Assembly: GCA_022340585.1 (NCBI GenBank)
Contig: JAJDNS010000026.1
Location: 1-55,126 of the forward strand
DNA length: 55,126 nucleotides
Reading direction: 5' to 3'
Source of the DNA: Acidobacteriota bacterium
GTDB lineage: Bacteria > Acidobacteriota > Vicinamibacteria > Fen-336
A program made the translations under genes and the position numbers. Of this stretch, positions 17,298 to 28,928 are shown one piece after another; within the stretch, counting starts at the first letter, position 1; the number at the start of each line of letters is the position of its first letter. Under the pieces are notes generated by a model, which saw only the letters and a program-made list of their open reading frames with translations, did not search any database and had not been told where the DNA came from.

Positions 17298-17329
17298 GCC
17301 CCGGAAGCGCGTTCCGGGGCTTCGTTTTG
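17298..17329 (+). terminator. Terminator after tRNA-Pro(GGG)
   Basis: GCCCCGGAA (17298-17306), a 5-base loop and TTCCGGGGC (17312-17320) form a perfect 9-bp stem followed by TTCGTTTTG. It ends the ihfA-merR-tRNA transcript shortly before surE. Confidence 0.75.
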
Positions 17330-17336
17330 TGAGGCC

Positions 17337-18098
17337 ATGCGCCAGCCGGTCATTCTGGTCACCAACGACGACGGCGTGCACGCCCCCGGGATTGGCGCAC
17401 TGACCGCAGTCCTCGCCGATCTCGGGCAGGTCCACGTGGTGGCCCCCGACCGCGAGGTGAGCGCGTCCTCCCAGTCCCTCACCCTGACTCATCCGCTCCG
17501 GGCCGAGAAGGTGGCCAACCGCGTCCACGCGGTGGACGGGACGCCCGCCGACTGCGTGAACCTCGCCATCGTCAAGCTCCTCGCGCCCCGTCCGGAGCTC
17601 GTCATCTCCGGGATCAACCGCGGGGGGAACCTCGGGGACGACATCTTCTACTCGGGGACGGTGGGGGGTGCCCGGGAGGGGACCTTCTTCGGCATCCACT
17701 CGATCGCGGTCTCCCTGGCCGCGCGCGACGTGCACGACTACCGCGACGCCGCTGCCTTCACCCGCCGGCTGGCCGGACTGGTGCTCGAGCGGGGTCTGCC
17801 CGAGCGGACTCTCCTCAACGTCAACGTCCCGCCGGAGAAGCCGAAGGGTGTTGCGGTCACCGTCCAGGGACAGCGCGCCCACGAGGGAACGATCCTGGAA
17901 GGCCTGGATCCGCGTCACCGGACCTACTACTGGATCGAGGAAGGTCGCGACCAGTGGGTGAGCGACGAGATGTCGGACATCTACGCCGTGCGCAGCGGGC
18001 TCATCTCGGTCACCCCTCTCCAGACGGACTCCACGAACCACCGCGTCCTCGGCCCGCTCCGCGGCTGGGCCCGGGACATGGAGGGCGACGGGTCCTAG
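17337..18098 (+). CDS. surE: 5'/3'-nucleotidase SurE
   Basis: A metal-dependent nucleoside 5'-monophosphatase used in stress survival. The 253 residues open with ILVTNDDGVHAPGI (metal-binding DD), followed by VVAPDREVSASSQSLT, DGTPADCVN and ISGINRGGNLGDDIFYSGTV, all SurE signatures. The C-terminal part with TPLQTDSTNH is also conserved. The ATG at 17337 is preceded by GTGAGG and fits the family; longer in-frame readings run through the tRNA and were rejected. It is flanked by two tRNA-Pro genes. Confidence 0.95.
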   Translation: MRQPVILVTNDDGVHAPGIGALTAVLADLGQVHVVAPDREVSASSQSLTLTHPLRAEKVANRVHAVDGTPADCVNLAIVKLLAPRPELVISGINRGGNLGDDIFYSGTVGGAREGTFFGIHSIAVSLAARDVHDYRDAAAFTRRLAGLVLERGLPERTLLNVNVPPEKPKGVAVTVQGQRAHEGTILEGLDPRHRTYYWIEEGRDQWVSDEMSDIYAVRSGLISVTPLQTDSTNHRVLGPLRGWARDMEGDGS

Positions 18099-18136
18099 GG
18101 GCCTCGCCTTGTCGGCCTCGGGGGGCACCCCGTCAC

Positions 18137-18182
18137 TGTCATCCCGAGCGCGGCTTGCGTGGAGCGTCGCGCGAGGGATCTG
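18137..18182 (+). repeat. Dispersed-repeat-like sequence (TGTCATCCCGAGCG ... GCGAGGGATCTG)
   Basis: TGTCATCCCGAGCG at 18137-18150 and GCGAGGGATCTG at 18171-18182 match the two ends of a short intergenic repeat known to recur in many high-GC bacterial genomes. Here they are separated by 20 bases with partial self-complementarity. Only one copy is seen in this window, so assignment rests on resemblance. Confidence 0.4.
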
Positions 18183-18198
18183 ATGCGGAGCGCCGCCC

Positions 18199-18227
18199 TT
18201 GGAGGCGTCGGACCCGCGTGGTATAAA
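18199..18227 (+). promoter_or_regulatory. Promoter of tRNA-Pro(CGG)
   Basis: TTGGAG (18199-18204), 17 bases, TATAAA (18222-18227). The expected start lies about 8 bases before the mature tRNA end. Confidence 0.6.
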
Positions 18228-18241
18228 GTGGGTTCCTCGGT

Positions 18242-18318
18242 CGGGGCGTAGCGCAGCCTGGTAGCGCGCTTGCTTCGGGAGCAAGAGGTCCGGGGTTCAA
18301 ATCCCCGCGCCCCGACCA
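18242..18318 (+). tRNA. tRNA-Pro (anticodon CGG), CCA encoded
   Basis: A 77-nt cloverleaf: acceptor CGGGGCG/CGCCCCG, D-arm identical to the other tRNA-Pro (GCGCAGCCTGGTAGCGC), anticodon stem CTTGC/GCAAG with loop TTCGGGA giving CGG, T-loop TTCAAAT, discriminator A and CCA at 18316-18318. Confidence 0.95.
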
Positions 18319-18370
18319 GAATCGTCTCCAGCCAGCGACGGCCGGGCGGCTGCCTCGAGTTGTCGATCTT

Positions 18371-18423
18371 TCTCATGGGCTGCCTCTCTTCTTCATGAGC
18401 TGCCGAAATATCTCATGGGCTGC
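18371..18423 (+). repeat. Three 13-bp direct repeats, exact 20-bp period
   Basis: TCTCATGGGCTGC at 18371 and 18411 are identical, and CTTCATGAGCTGC at 18391 differs at three positions. The starts are exactly 20 bases apart, about two helical turns, as for a protein binding one face of the DNA. A further GGCTGC occurs at 18348-18353, 30 bases before the first. Confidence 0.65.
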
Positions 18424-18499
18424 GACGGGCCGTTGGTGGGCTTCCTGAGCGCATTCCCGGGCCCCCATCTGACCGGATCGGGCGTCGACGAGATGTGAA

Positions 18500-18520
18500 A
18501 CCTGAAACTGCGTTTCAGGT
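18500..18520 (+). promoter_or_regulatory. Perfect 9-bp dyad (candidate operator)
   Basis: ACCTGAAAC (18500-18508), TGC, GTTTCAGGT (18512-18520). It is 240 bases before treS, AT-richer than its surroundings, and lacks a T-run, so an operator is more likely than a terminator. The regulator is unknown. Confidence 0.45.
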
Positions 18521-18757
18521 GACTGTGTCCGGACGGGGTGACCTGAACATGAACGCCAGTGTCAGGATGGGCTGGTGTCGGCGCTCGGCCCGGCGGAGTC
18601 GGCCGCCGCCCCCGGCGTCGACTCGAGTCGACCCATGGCGCCGGGGAGGGCACCCCCCGGGCGCGCTTCGCCCCAGGGCCCCTGTACAATGGCCTCGCGC
18701 CAGCGGGACGGGCGGCGCACACGAGACCACATCGAAACGGGGGGTCCGGGAGGGCCG

Positions 18758-22114
<3,357 letters not shown>

Positions 22115-22127
22115 CTTGGAGGGCAGC

Positions 22128-24182
22128 GTGAGCGAGCAGTCGATCCGACACGACGTGAGCCTCCTGACGCCGGAGGACCTGCACCTCTTCAACGAGGGGA
22201 CGCACTACCGGGTGTACCGGGTCCTGGGTTCTCACGTGGTGGAGGCCCACGGGACCCCGGGCACACACTTCGGGGTGTGGGCCCCCAACGCCGCCTCGGT
22301 GTCGGTGATGGGGGACTTCAACGGGTGGGACCGCGACCGGCACCCGCTCCGTCCCACCGGCGGCTCGGGGATCTGGGAGGGTTTCGTTCCCGGGCTGCGC
22401 CAGGGAGAGATCTACAAGTACGTGGTGCGGTCCCGCCGGGACGGCTACACCGCGGAGAAGGCCGACCCCTACGCGATCCACGCCGAGAACCCGCCGAAGA
22501 CCGGGTCGGTGGTCTGGGACCTGGTCTACGCGTGGGAGGACGAGGAGTGGATGAGCACCCGGGCCGCCCGCAACGCCCTCACCGCCCCCATGGCGACCTA
22601 CGAGGTGCACCTGGGGTCGTGGATGCGAGCGGCGGACGACGGCTACCGTTGGCTCGGCTACCGCGAGGTCGCCCCGAGGCTGGCCGACTACTGCGAGCAG
22701 ATGGGCTTCACTCACGTGGAGCTGCTGCCGATCATGGAGCACCCGTACTACGCGTCCTGGGGCTACCAGTGCACCGGCTACTTCGCCCCCACCAGCCGGT
22801 TTGGCACCCCCCAGGACTTCATGTTCCTGGTCGACCACCTCCACCAGCGCGGCATCGGGATCATCCTCGACTGGGTGCCCTCCCACTTTCCCACCGACGG
22901 CTTCGCCCTCTCCTACTTCGACGGCACCCATCTCTACGAGCACGAGGACCCGCGGCAGGGGTTCCACCAGGACTGGAAGAGCTACATCTTCAACTACGGC
23001 CGCCACGAGGTCCGCTCGTTTCTCATGTCGAGCGCGTTCTACTGGCTCGACGCGTACCACGTGGACGGGCTGCGCGTGGACGCGGTGGCCTCGATGCTGT
23101 ACCTGGACTACTCCCGCGAGGAGGGGGAGTGGATCCCCAACCAGTTCGGAGGCCGTGAGAACCTGGAGGCGGTGGCGTTCCTCCGGGACTTCAACGAGGC
23201 GGTCTTCCGGGAGCACCCCGACGTCCAGACCATCGCCGAGGAGTCCACCGCCTGGCCCATGGTCTCGCGGCCCCTCTACGTGGGCGGTCTCGGGTTCGGT
23301 CTGAAGTGGGACATGGGCTGGATGCACGACACCTTGAAGTACATGTCCGAGGACCCGATCCACCGCAAGTACCATCACAGCAAGGTCACGTTCCGCATGC
23401 TCTACGCGTGGCACGAGAACTACGTGCTGCCCCTCTCCCACGACGAGGTGGTCCACGGGAAGGGTTCGCTGCTCGGGAAGATGGCGGGGTCGGACTGGGA
23501 GGAGTTCGCCAACCTCCGGGCCCTCTTCGGGTACATGTACGGTCAGGCCGCGAAGAAGCTGCTCTTCATGGGGGGAGAGATCGGGCAGCGAGGGGAGTGG
23601 AACCACGACGCGAGCGTGCAGTGGGAGCTCCTGGAGCACGCGAGTCACGCCGGCATCCAGCGCTTCGTGCGTGACCTGAACTGGCTCTACCGGAGCGAGC
23701 CGGCGCTGCACGAGCTGGACTGCGAGCCCGACGGCTTCCAGTGGGTGGACTGCAACGACACCGAGCAGAGCCTGCTGAGCTTCCTCCGGAGGGCGCGCTC
23801 GACCGAGGACATCATCCTGGTCGCGTGCAACTTCACCCCCGTCCCGCGTCACGGCTACCGCCTGGGTGTCCCCCGCGGGGGCCGCTGGCAGGAGGTTCTC
23901 AACTCCGATGCCGAGCCGTACTGGGGCCGGGGGGAGGGCAACCTCGGGGGGGTCGAGGCCAGCGACGTCCCGAGCCACGGGCACCCCTTCTCGCTGGAGC
24001 TCACCCTGCCGCCGCTCGCCGTCGTCTTCCTGAAGAGCGAGGGCCCACGGGCCGGGCCGGGGGCCGCGAAGGCCGCACCGAAGCCGAGGGAGTCGGCGGG
24101 GAAGCCCGAGCGACCGCGCGCGCGCCGGAAGGCCACCGGGAAGGCCCGGGCCGGCAAGCGGACCGGTCGGACCCGGAATTGA
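22128..24182 (+). CDS. glgB: 1,4-alpha-glucan branching enzyme
   Basis: Introduces alpha-1,6 branches into glycogen-like glucan. The 684 residues have an N-terminal CBM48 (HFGVWAPNAASVSVMGDFNGWD), then a GH13 barrel with catalytic Asp318 (DGLRVDAV), Glu371 (AEESTAWP) and Asp439 (LSHDEVVHGKGS). I chose GTG at 22128 because GGAGG at 22118-22122 lies 5 bases upstream; a TTG at 22116 is in frame but would sit on that site. The last 45 residues form a Lys/Arg/Pro/Ala tail absent from typical GlgB, perhaps a disordered RNA- or glucan-interacting tail or a degenerate extension. The stop overlaps the next start (TTGA). Confidence 0.95.
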   Translation: MSEQSIRHDVSLLTPEDLHLFNEGTHYRVYRVLGSHVVEAHGTPGTHFGVWAPNAASVSVMGDFNGWDRDRHPLRPTGGSGIWEGFVPGLRQGEIYKYVVRSRRDGYTAEKADPYAIHAENPPKTGSVVWDLVYAWEDEEWMSTRAARNALTAPMATYEVHLGSWMRAADDGYRWLGYREVAPRLADYCEQMGFTHVELLPIMEHPYYASWGYQCTGYFAPTSRFGTPQDFMFLVDHLHQRGIGIILDWVPSHFPTDGFALSYFDGTHLYEHEDPRQGFHQDWKSYIFNYGRHEVRSFLMSSAFYWLDAYHVDGLRVDAVASMLYLDYSREEGEWIPNQFGGRENLEAVAFLRDFNEAVFREHPDVQTIAEESTAWPMVSRPLYVGGLGFGLKWDMGWMHDTLKYMSEDPIHRKYHHSKVTFRMLYAWHENYVLPLSHDEVVHGKGSLLGKMAGSDWEEFANLRALFGYMYGQAAKKLLFMGGEIGQRGEWNHDASVQWELLEHASHAGIQRFVRDLNWLYRSEPALHELDCEPDGFQWVDCNDTEQSLLSFLRRARSTEDIILVACNFTPVPRHGYRLGVPRGGRWQEVLNSDAEPYWGRGEGNLGGVEASDVPSHGHPFSLELTLPPLAVVFLKSEGPRAGPGAAKAAPKPRESAGKPERPRARRKATGKARAGKRTGRTRN

Positions 24183-26050
24183 GCGGCGTGGGCTGGCAGC
24201 CGACCCTCGGTGCGTGGCTCGAGGCCGGCGGGGTGAGGTTCCGGGTCTGGGCGCCGGAGCGCGAGCACGTGGACCTGGTGCTGGACGGGCCGGACCGGCG
24301 GGACCCGATCCCGCTGGAGCCGGCCGACGGCTACTGGACGGTCCTCGTGCCCGGGGTCGGGGCCGGAGCCCTCTACCGCTACCGGCTGGACGGCACCGGG
24401 CCCTTCCCCGACCCCGCGTCCCGCTCCCAGCCGGGGGGAGTGCACGGACCGTCCCGGGTGGTGAACCCCGGCGCTTTCCAGTGGGGGGTGGAGGAATGGC
24501 CGGTTCCCACCCTCGAGGAGCTGGTCCTGTACGAGCTCCACGTCGGGACCTTCACGCCCCCCGGAACCTTCGCCGCGGCCGCGGAGCGCCTGGAGGACCT
24601 GCGGGAGCTGGGGGTGACGGCCGTCGAGCTGATGCCCCTCGCGGAGTTCCCGGGCCAGCGCAACTGGGGCTACGACGGGGTGGACCTCTTCGCCCCGGCC
24701 CGGGTCTACGGCACGCCCGACGACCTCCGGCGGCTGGTCGACCGGGCCCACGCCCTCGGCCTCGCGATGATCCTCGACGTCGTCTACAACCACGTGGGGC
24801 CGGCCGGGAGCTACCTGGACCGTTTCAGCTCACGGTACTTCTCCTCGTCCCGGCGGACGCCGTGGGGACCGGCGTTCAATCTGGACGGCGAGGGCAGCGG
24901 ACCGGTGCGCGAGCTCCTGATCGAGAACGCGCGGCACTGGATCCACGAGTACCGGTTCGACGGGCTGCGCTTCGACGCGTGCCGCACCCTGGTCGACCAC
25001 TCGCCGCGACACCTCCTGGCCGAGATGCAGGCCCGGGTACGGGAGTCGGCGGCCCCCCGAGCCGTCCTCATGATCGCCGAGGACAGCCGCAACCTCGTCG
25101 AGGTGGTGCAGCCCGAGGCCGAGGGGGGATGGGGCCTCGACGCGGTGTGGGCGGACGACCTGCACCACCAGCTCCGCGTGAGCCTCGCCGGTGATCGCGG
25201 CGGCTACTATCGAGACTTCAGCGGGTCCCTGGAGGACACCGCCCGCACCCTCGGGGACGGCTGGTTCTTCCAGGGGCAGGTGTCGGAGCACTTCGGTGGC
25301 CCCCGGGGGACGGACCCGTGGCCCGTGGCCCCCCGCCACTTCGTGGTCTACCTGCAGAACCACGACCAGATCGGCAATCGCGCGGTCGGGGAGCGCCTGC
25401 ATCACCAGGTCGACGCGGCGGCCTGGCGGGCGGTGTCGGTGCTGCTCCTGCTCGCGCCCGAGACACCGCTGCTGTTCATGGGACAGGAGTGGGGAGCGTC
25501 GAGCCCCTTCCTCTTCTTCACCGACCACGACGAGCCACTGGGTCGCCAGGTGGGGGAGGGACGGAAGAGAGAGCTCCGGGACTTCGCGGCGTACCGCGAG
25601 GCCGCCATCGGCGGCCACGTCCCCGACCCGCAAGCGGAGACCACCTTCACCCGCAGCCGGCTGGGCTGGCCCGAGCGGGGTCGCGAGCCCCACGCCTCGC
25701 TCCTGCGGCTCTACCGCGCGGCGCTGGCGCTGCGACGGGAACGGGGCCTGGGTCGCCTCGAGCGGCGCGACTACCGGGTCACCGGAGAGGGGGGAGAGCT
25801 CGTCCTCGAGGCGAAGCCGCCCGGGAGCGATCCGATCCTGGTGGTCGTGCGCCTCGGTGGCGCCGGCGTCCTGGAGCCCGAGGACGAGGACGCGACGTCG
25901 CCGGGCCGCGCGCGCGGGTGGCGGGTGCTCCTGAGCACCGAGCAGGCCGAGTTCGCCGGCGACCCGCGCCCGCCCCGCGTCGGGGTCGAGAGCCCCCGGC
26001 CGCGAGTGGACTTCCACCGGGCCGGGGCGGTGGTGCTCACCCGGGCCTGA
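24179..26050 (+). CDS. treZ: Malto-oligosyltrehalose trehalohydrolase
   Basis: Releases trehalose from the end of malto-oligosyltrehalose made by TreY. The 623-residue GH13 protein begins with a CBM48-like domain (GVRFRVWAPEREHVDLVL). It then has ELHVGTFTPPGTF, nucleophile Asp266 in DGLRFDAC, Glu301 in IAEDSRN and Asp396 in QNHDQIGNR, followed by the TreZ-typical LLFMGQEWGASSPFLFFTDH. The TTG at 24179 overlaps the glgB stop by four bases; a GTG at 24188 would remove three residues. TreY, its normal partner, is not encoded nearby, which is unusual because treY and treZ are often adjacent. GlgX was considered, but the motif after GQEWGAS favours TreZ. Confidence 0.9.
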   Translation: MSGVGWQPTLGAWLEAGGVRFRVWAPEREHVDLVLDGPDRRDPIPLEPADGYWTVLVPGVGAGALYRYRLDGTGPFPDPASRSQPGGVHGPSRVVNPGAFQWGVEEWPVPTLEELVLYELHVGTFTPPGTFAAAAERLEDLRELGVTAVELMPLAEFPGQRNWGYDGVDLFAPARVYGTPDDLRRLVDRAHALGLAMILDVVYNHVGPAGSYLDRFSSRYFSSSRRTPWGPAFNLDGEGSGPVRELLIENARHWIHEYRFDGLRFDACRTLVDHSPRHLLAEMQARVRESAAPRAVLMIAEDSRNLVEVVQPEAEGGWGLDAVWADDLHHQLRVSLAGDRGGYYRDFSGSLEDTARTLGDGWFFQGQVSEHFGGPRGTDPWPVAPRHFVVYLQNHDQIGNRAVGERLHHQVDAAAWRAVSVLLLLAPETPLLFMGQEWGASSPFLFFTDHDEPLGRQVGEGRKRELRDFAAYREAAIGGHVPDPQAETTFTRSRLGWPERGREPHASLLRLYRAALALRRERGLGRLERRDYRVTGEGGELVLEAKPPGSDPILVVVRLGGAGVLEPEDEDATSPGRARGWRVLLSTEQAEFAGDPRPPRVGVESPRPRVDFHRAGAVVLTRA

Positions 26051-26137
26051 GGGCCACCGCGCAGAGCCGGCGGCCATTCAGGCTACACTGCGGGCTTGCT
26101 CCGCGCCGCGAGGACGGCGGCGGGGAGAAGGAGATCC

Positions 26138-28591
26138 ATGGAACGCTACATCTGCCTCCACGGCCACTTCTATCAGCCGCCACGGGAGAACCCCTGGCTG
26201 GAGGCCATCGAGCAGCAGGACTCCGCCTACCCCTATCACGACTGGAACGAGCGGATCACCGCCGAGTGCTACGGTCCCAATGCCCGGGCCCGCATCCTCG
26301 ACGGCGACGACCGCATCGTCGACATCGTGAACAACTACTCCCGCATCAGCTTCAACTTCGGGCCCACTCTCCTGTCCTGGCTCGAGGACCAGGCTCCCGA
26401 GGTCTACCAGGCGGTCCTGGACGCCGACGCCGCGAGTCAGGAAAGGTTCTCCGGTCACGGCTCGGCCCTGGCCCAGGCCTACAACCACATGATCCTTCCC
26501 CTCGCCAACCGCCGGGACAAGCAGACGCAGGTCCTGTGGGGAATCAGCGACTTCGAGCACCGGTTCGGGCGGAAGCCGGAGGGCCTCTGGCTGCCGGAGA
26601 CGGCGGCGGACACCGAGACCCTCGAGGTCCTGGCCGAGGCGGGGATCCGCTTCACCGTGCTCGCACCCTCGCAGGCCCGACGGGTACGTCCTCTCGCCGG
26701 ACGGGCCTGGAAGGACGTGAGCGGAGACCGGATCGACCCGAGCCGGGCCTACGAGGCCCGGCTGCCCTCGGGCCGGACGATCGCCCTGTTCTTCTACGAC
26801 GGGCCGATCTCCCGAGGCGTGGCCTTCGAGGGCCTGCTGCGAAGGGGAGAGTACCTGGCCGAGCGCCTCGGCGGGGCGTTCTCGGAGACCCGCGACTGGC
26901 CCCAGCTCGTGCACATCGCCACCGACGGCGAGACCTACGGCCACCATCACCGTCACGGGGAGATGGCCCTCGCGTACGCGCTCCAGCACATCGAGGAGCA
27001 GGGCCTCGCCCGACTGACGAACTACGGGGAGTACCTGGAACGGCACCCGCCGACGCACCAGGTGGAGATCCTGGAGCGCACGGCCTGGAGCTGCGTGCAC
27101 GGGGTGGGGCGCTGGTGGGAGGATTGCGGCTGCAACTCGGGGGGACGCCCGCACTGGAACCAGGCCTGGCGAACGCCCCTCCGCAACGCCCTCGACTGGC
27201 TCCGCGACGACCTGGCCCCGAGGTTCGAGGCGGCGGCGGCCGAGCTGCTCCGCGACCCCTGGGAGGCCCGGGACCAGTACGTCGACGTGATCCTCGACCG
27301 CGGCGCCGAGAGCCGGGAGCGATTCCTCGATCGCCACCAGCGGCGGGAGCTGAGCGGGGAGGAGCACGTCCGCGTCCTCCAGCTGATGGAGCTGCAGCGT
27401 CACACCCAGCTGATGTACACCAGCTGCGGCTGGTTCTTCGACGATCTCTCGGGGATCGAGACCGTGCAGGTGCTCCACTACGCCGGGGCCGCGCTCCACA
27501 TCGGGCAGCAGCTCTTCGGGGACGGAGCCGAGGCGGGTTTCCTCGAGCGGCTGGGCGAGGCCCGCAGCAACCTCCCGGAGCACGAGGACGGCGTCGCCCT
27601 CTTCGAGAAGCGGGTGCGCCCGGCGGTCGTGGACCTGCTCAAGGTGGGCGCTCACTACGCCATCAGCTCGCTGTTCGAGCGCTACCCGGAGCGGATGCGC
27701 CTGTACTCCTACACCGTGGAGCGCGAGGCCCACAAGGTCGTGGAGGCGGGCTGGGCGCGTCTCGTCCTCGGCCGGGCGAACGTCTGGTCCGAGGTCACCC
27801 GGGAGCGCGTCTCGTTGAGCTACGGCGCCCTGCACTCCGGCCAGCACACCGTCGTCGGGGGGGTGCGGGAGCACCGGAGCGAGGAGGCCTTCGACGAGCT
27901 GGTCGGCGACGCCACCGCGGCCTTCGAGCAGGCCGACTTCGCCCAGGCGGTGCGGGTGATGGACCGCCACTTCGAGTCCTCCAGCGACTCCCTGAAGACT
28001 CTCTTCAAGGACGAGCAGCGGAAGCTGCTGGGCCTGATCCTCGAGTCCACCCTGGAGGAGACGGGGGCCCTGTACCGGCAGGTCTACGAGAAGAACGCTC
28101 CCCTGATGAGGTTCATCGGCGAGCTCGGGGTGCCGCTCCCGCGCGTGCTCCGGGTCACCGCGGACTACGTCTTGAACTCCAGCCTGCAGGCGCTCTTCCA
28201 GGTCGAGCAGCCCGACCTGGATCGGGCCCGGGCGCTGCTCGACGCCGCCGAGCGGGAGGGGGCGGAGCTCGACCGCGCCGGCCTCTCCTTCGTGGTCGCG
28301 AGGTCGCTGGAACGGCTCATGGAGCAGTTCCACGGGGCGTGGGCCGAGCCCGAGCCCCTGGCGCGTCTCTCCGCGACCGCCCGCTTCGCCGGGGGGCTGC
28401 CCTTCGAGGTCGACCTCTCCCGCACCCAGGACCTGTACTGGGACCTGCGGCGGGACGTGTACCCCCGCCGGCGAGCAGCCGACGACGAGGCCGGCCAGCA
28501 GTGGTGCCAGGCCTTCGAGGAGCTGGGGGCCGAGCTGGGGATGGCGCCCCCCGAGGCCGGGCGCGACTCGAGCGACCCCGCCCCGGAGTGA
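26138..28591 (+). CDS. GH57 glycoside hydrolase with DUF3536 domain
   Basis: An 817-residue protein with an N-terminal GH57 deacetylase-like (beta/alpha)7 barrel and a long helical DUF3536 C-terminal region (roughly residues 350-750). It shows the start CLHGHFYQPPRENPWLE, catalytic-type Glu154 in GLWLPETA and Asp263 in ATDGETYGHHH. Cysteines in SCVHGVGRWWEDCGCNSGG are characteristic of this group. GH57 members act on alpha-glucans, but the DUF3536 subfamily has no assigned reaction. Its position behind glgB and treZ suggests glucan trimming or debranching. The ATG at 26138 follows AAGGAG closely; a longer reading from 26096 is less likely. Confidence 0.88.
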   Translation: MERYICLHGHFYQPPRENPWLEAIEQQDSAYPYHDWNERITAECYGPNARARILDGDDRIVDIVNNYSRISFNFGPTLLSWLEDQAPEVYQAVLDADAASQERFSGHGSALAQAYNHMILPLANRRDKQTQVLWGISDFEHRFGRKPEGLWLPETAADTETLEVLAEAGIRFTVLAPSQARRVRPLAGRAWKDVSGDRIDPSRAYEARLPSGRTIALFFYDGPISRGVAFEGLLRRGEYLAERLGGAFSETRDWPQLVHIATDGETYGHHHRHGEMALAYALQHIEEQGLARLTNYGEYLERHPPTHQVEILERTAWSCVHGVGRWWEDCGCNSGGRPHWNQAWRTPLRNALDWLRDDLAPRFEAAAAELLRDPWEARDQYVDVILDRGAESRERFLDRHQRRELSGEEHVRVLQLMELQRHTQLMYTSCGWFFDDLSGIETVQVLHYAGAALHIGQQLFGDGAEAGFLERLGEARSNLPEHEDGVALFEKRVRPAVVDLLKVGAHYAISSLFERYPERMRLYSYTVEREAHKVVEAGWARLVLGRANVWSEVTRERVSLSYGALHSGQHTVVGGVREHRSEEAFDELVGDATAAFEQADFAQAVRVMDRHFESSSDSLKTLFKDEQRKLLGLILESTLEETGALYRQVYEKNAPLMRFIGELGVPLPRVLRVTADYVLNSSLQALFQVEQPDLDRARALLDAAEREGAELDRAGLSFVVARSLERLMEQFHGAWAEPEPLARLSATARFAGGLPFEVDLSRTQDLYWDLRRDVYPRRRAADDEAGQQWCQAFEELGAELGMAPPEAGRDSSDPAPE

Positions 28592-28652
28592 TCGAAGACG
28601 AACAGGAGCGGGGGGTGCCCTGTGGTAGTCTCCGCACCCGGAGGAGTGGGGA

Positions 28653-28919
28653 GTGCCCGCGTACCGCTACAGAGTGTTCGGCCGCGTCCAGGGGGTGGGC
28701 TACCGGTACTTCGCCCTGCGCCAGGCCCAGCTCCTCGGGGTCACTGGCTTTGCCCGGAACCAGTCCGACGGCTCGGTCGAGGTCGTGGCCGAGGGGCCCG
28801 AGGAGTCCCTCGTCGCCCTCGAGGAGCAGCTGCGGCAGGGTCCCGGGTTCGCCACGGTGACCGGAGTCGAGCGCGAGGACGTGGGCCCGCGGGGCGACAG
28901 CGGCTTTCACATCCGGTAG
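28653..28919 (+). CDS. acyP: Acylphosphatase
   Basis: Hydrolyses acyl phosphates such as 1,3-bisphosphoglycerate or acetyl phosphate. The 88 residues contain the phosphate loop VFGRVQGVGYRYF with the catalytic Arg, and the catalytic Asn in RNQSDGSVEVVAEG, both hallmark motifs. The GTG start has GGAGGAG (28640-28646) 6 bases upstream. The apt gene begins 9 bases after its stop, so the two are likely cotranscribed. Identification is secure. Confidence 0.93.
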   Translation: MPAYRYRVFGRVQGVGYRYFALRQAQLLGVTGFARNQSDGSVEVVAEGPEESLVALEEQLRQGPGFATVTGVEREDVGPRGDSGFHIR

Positions 28920-28928
28920 GAGCATTCG

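Larger units (their letters stand above)
18319..18757 (+). other. 440-base noncoding stretch upstream of treS
   Basis: No supportable gene is present. It contains three 13-bp direct repeats at 20-bp spacing (18371-18423), a perfect 9-bp dyad (18500-18520) and, further down, a TACAAT -10-like box (18683-18688) without a clear -35. It looks like the control region of the alpha-glucan cluster. Confidence 0.6.

Noticed and set aside
18348..18353. Fourth member of the 20-bp repeat array
   Set aside because: Only the GGCTGC half matches and its offset is 30 bp, so it was not counted as a copy.
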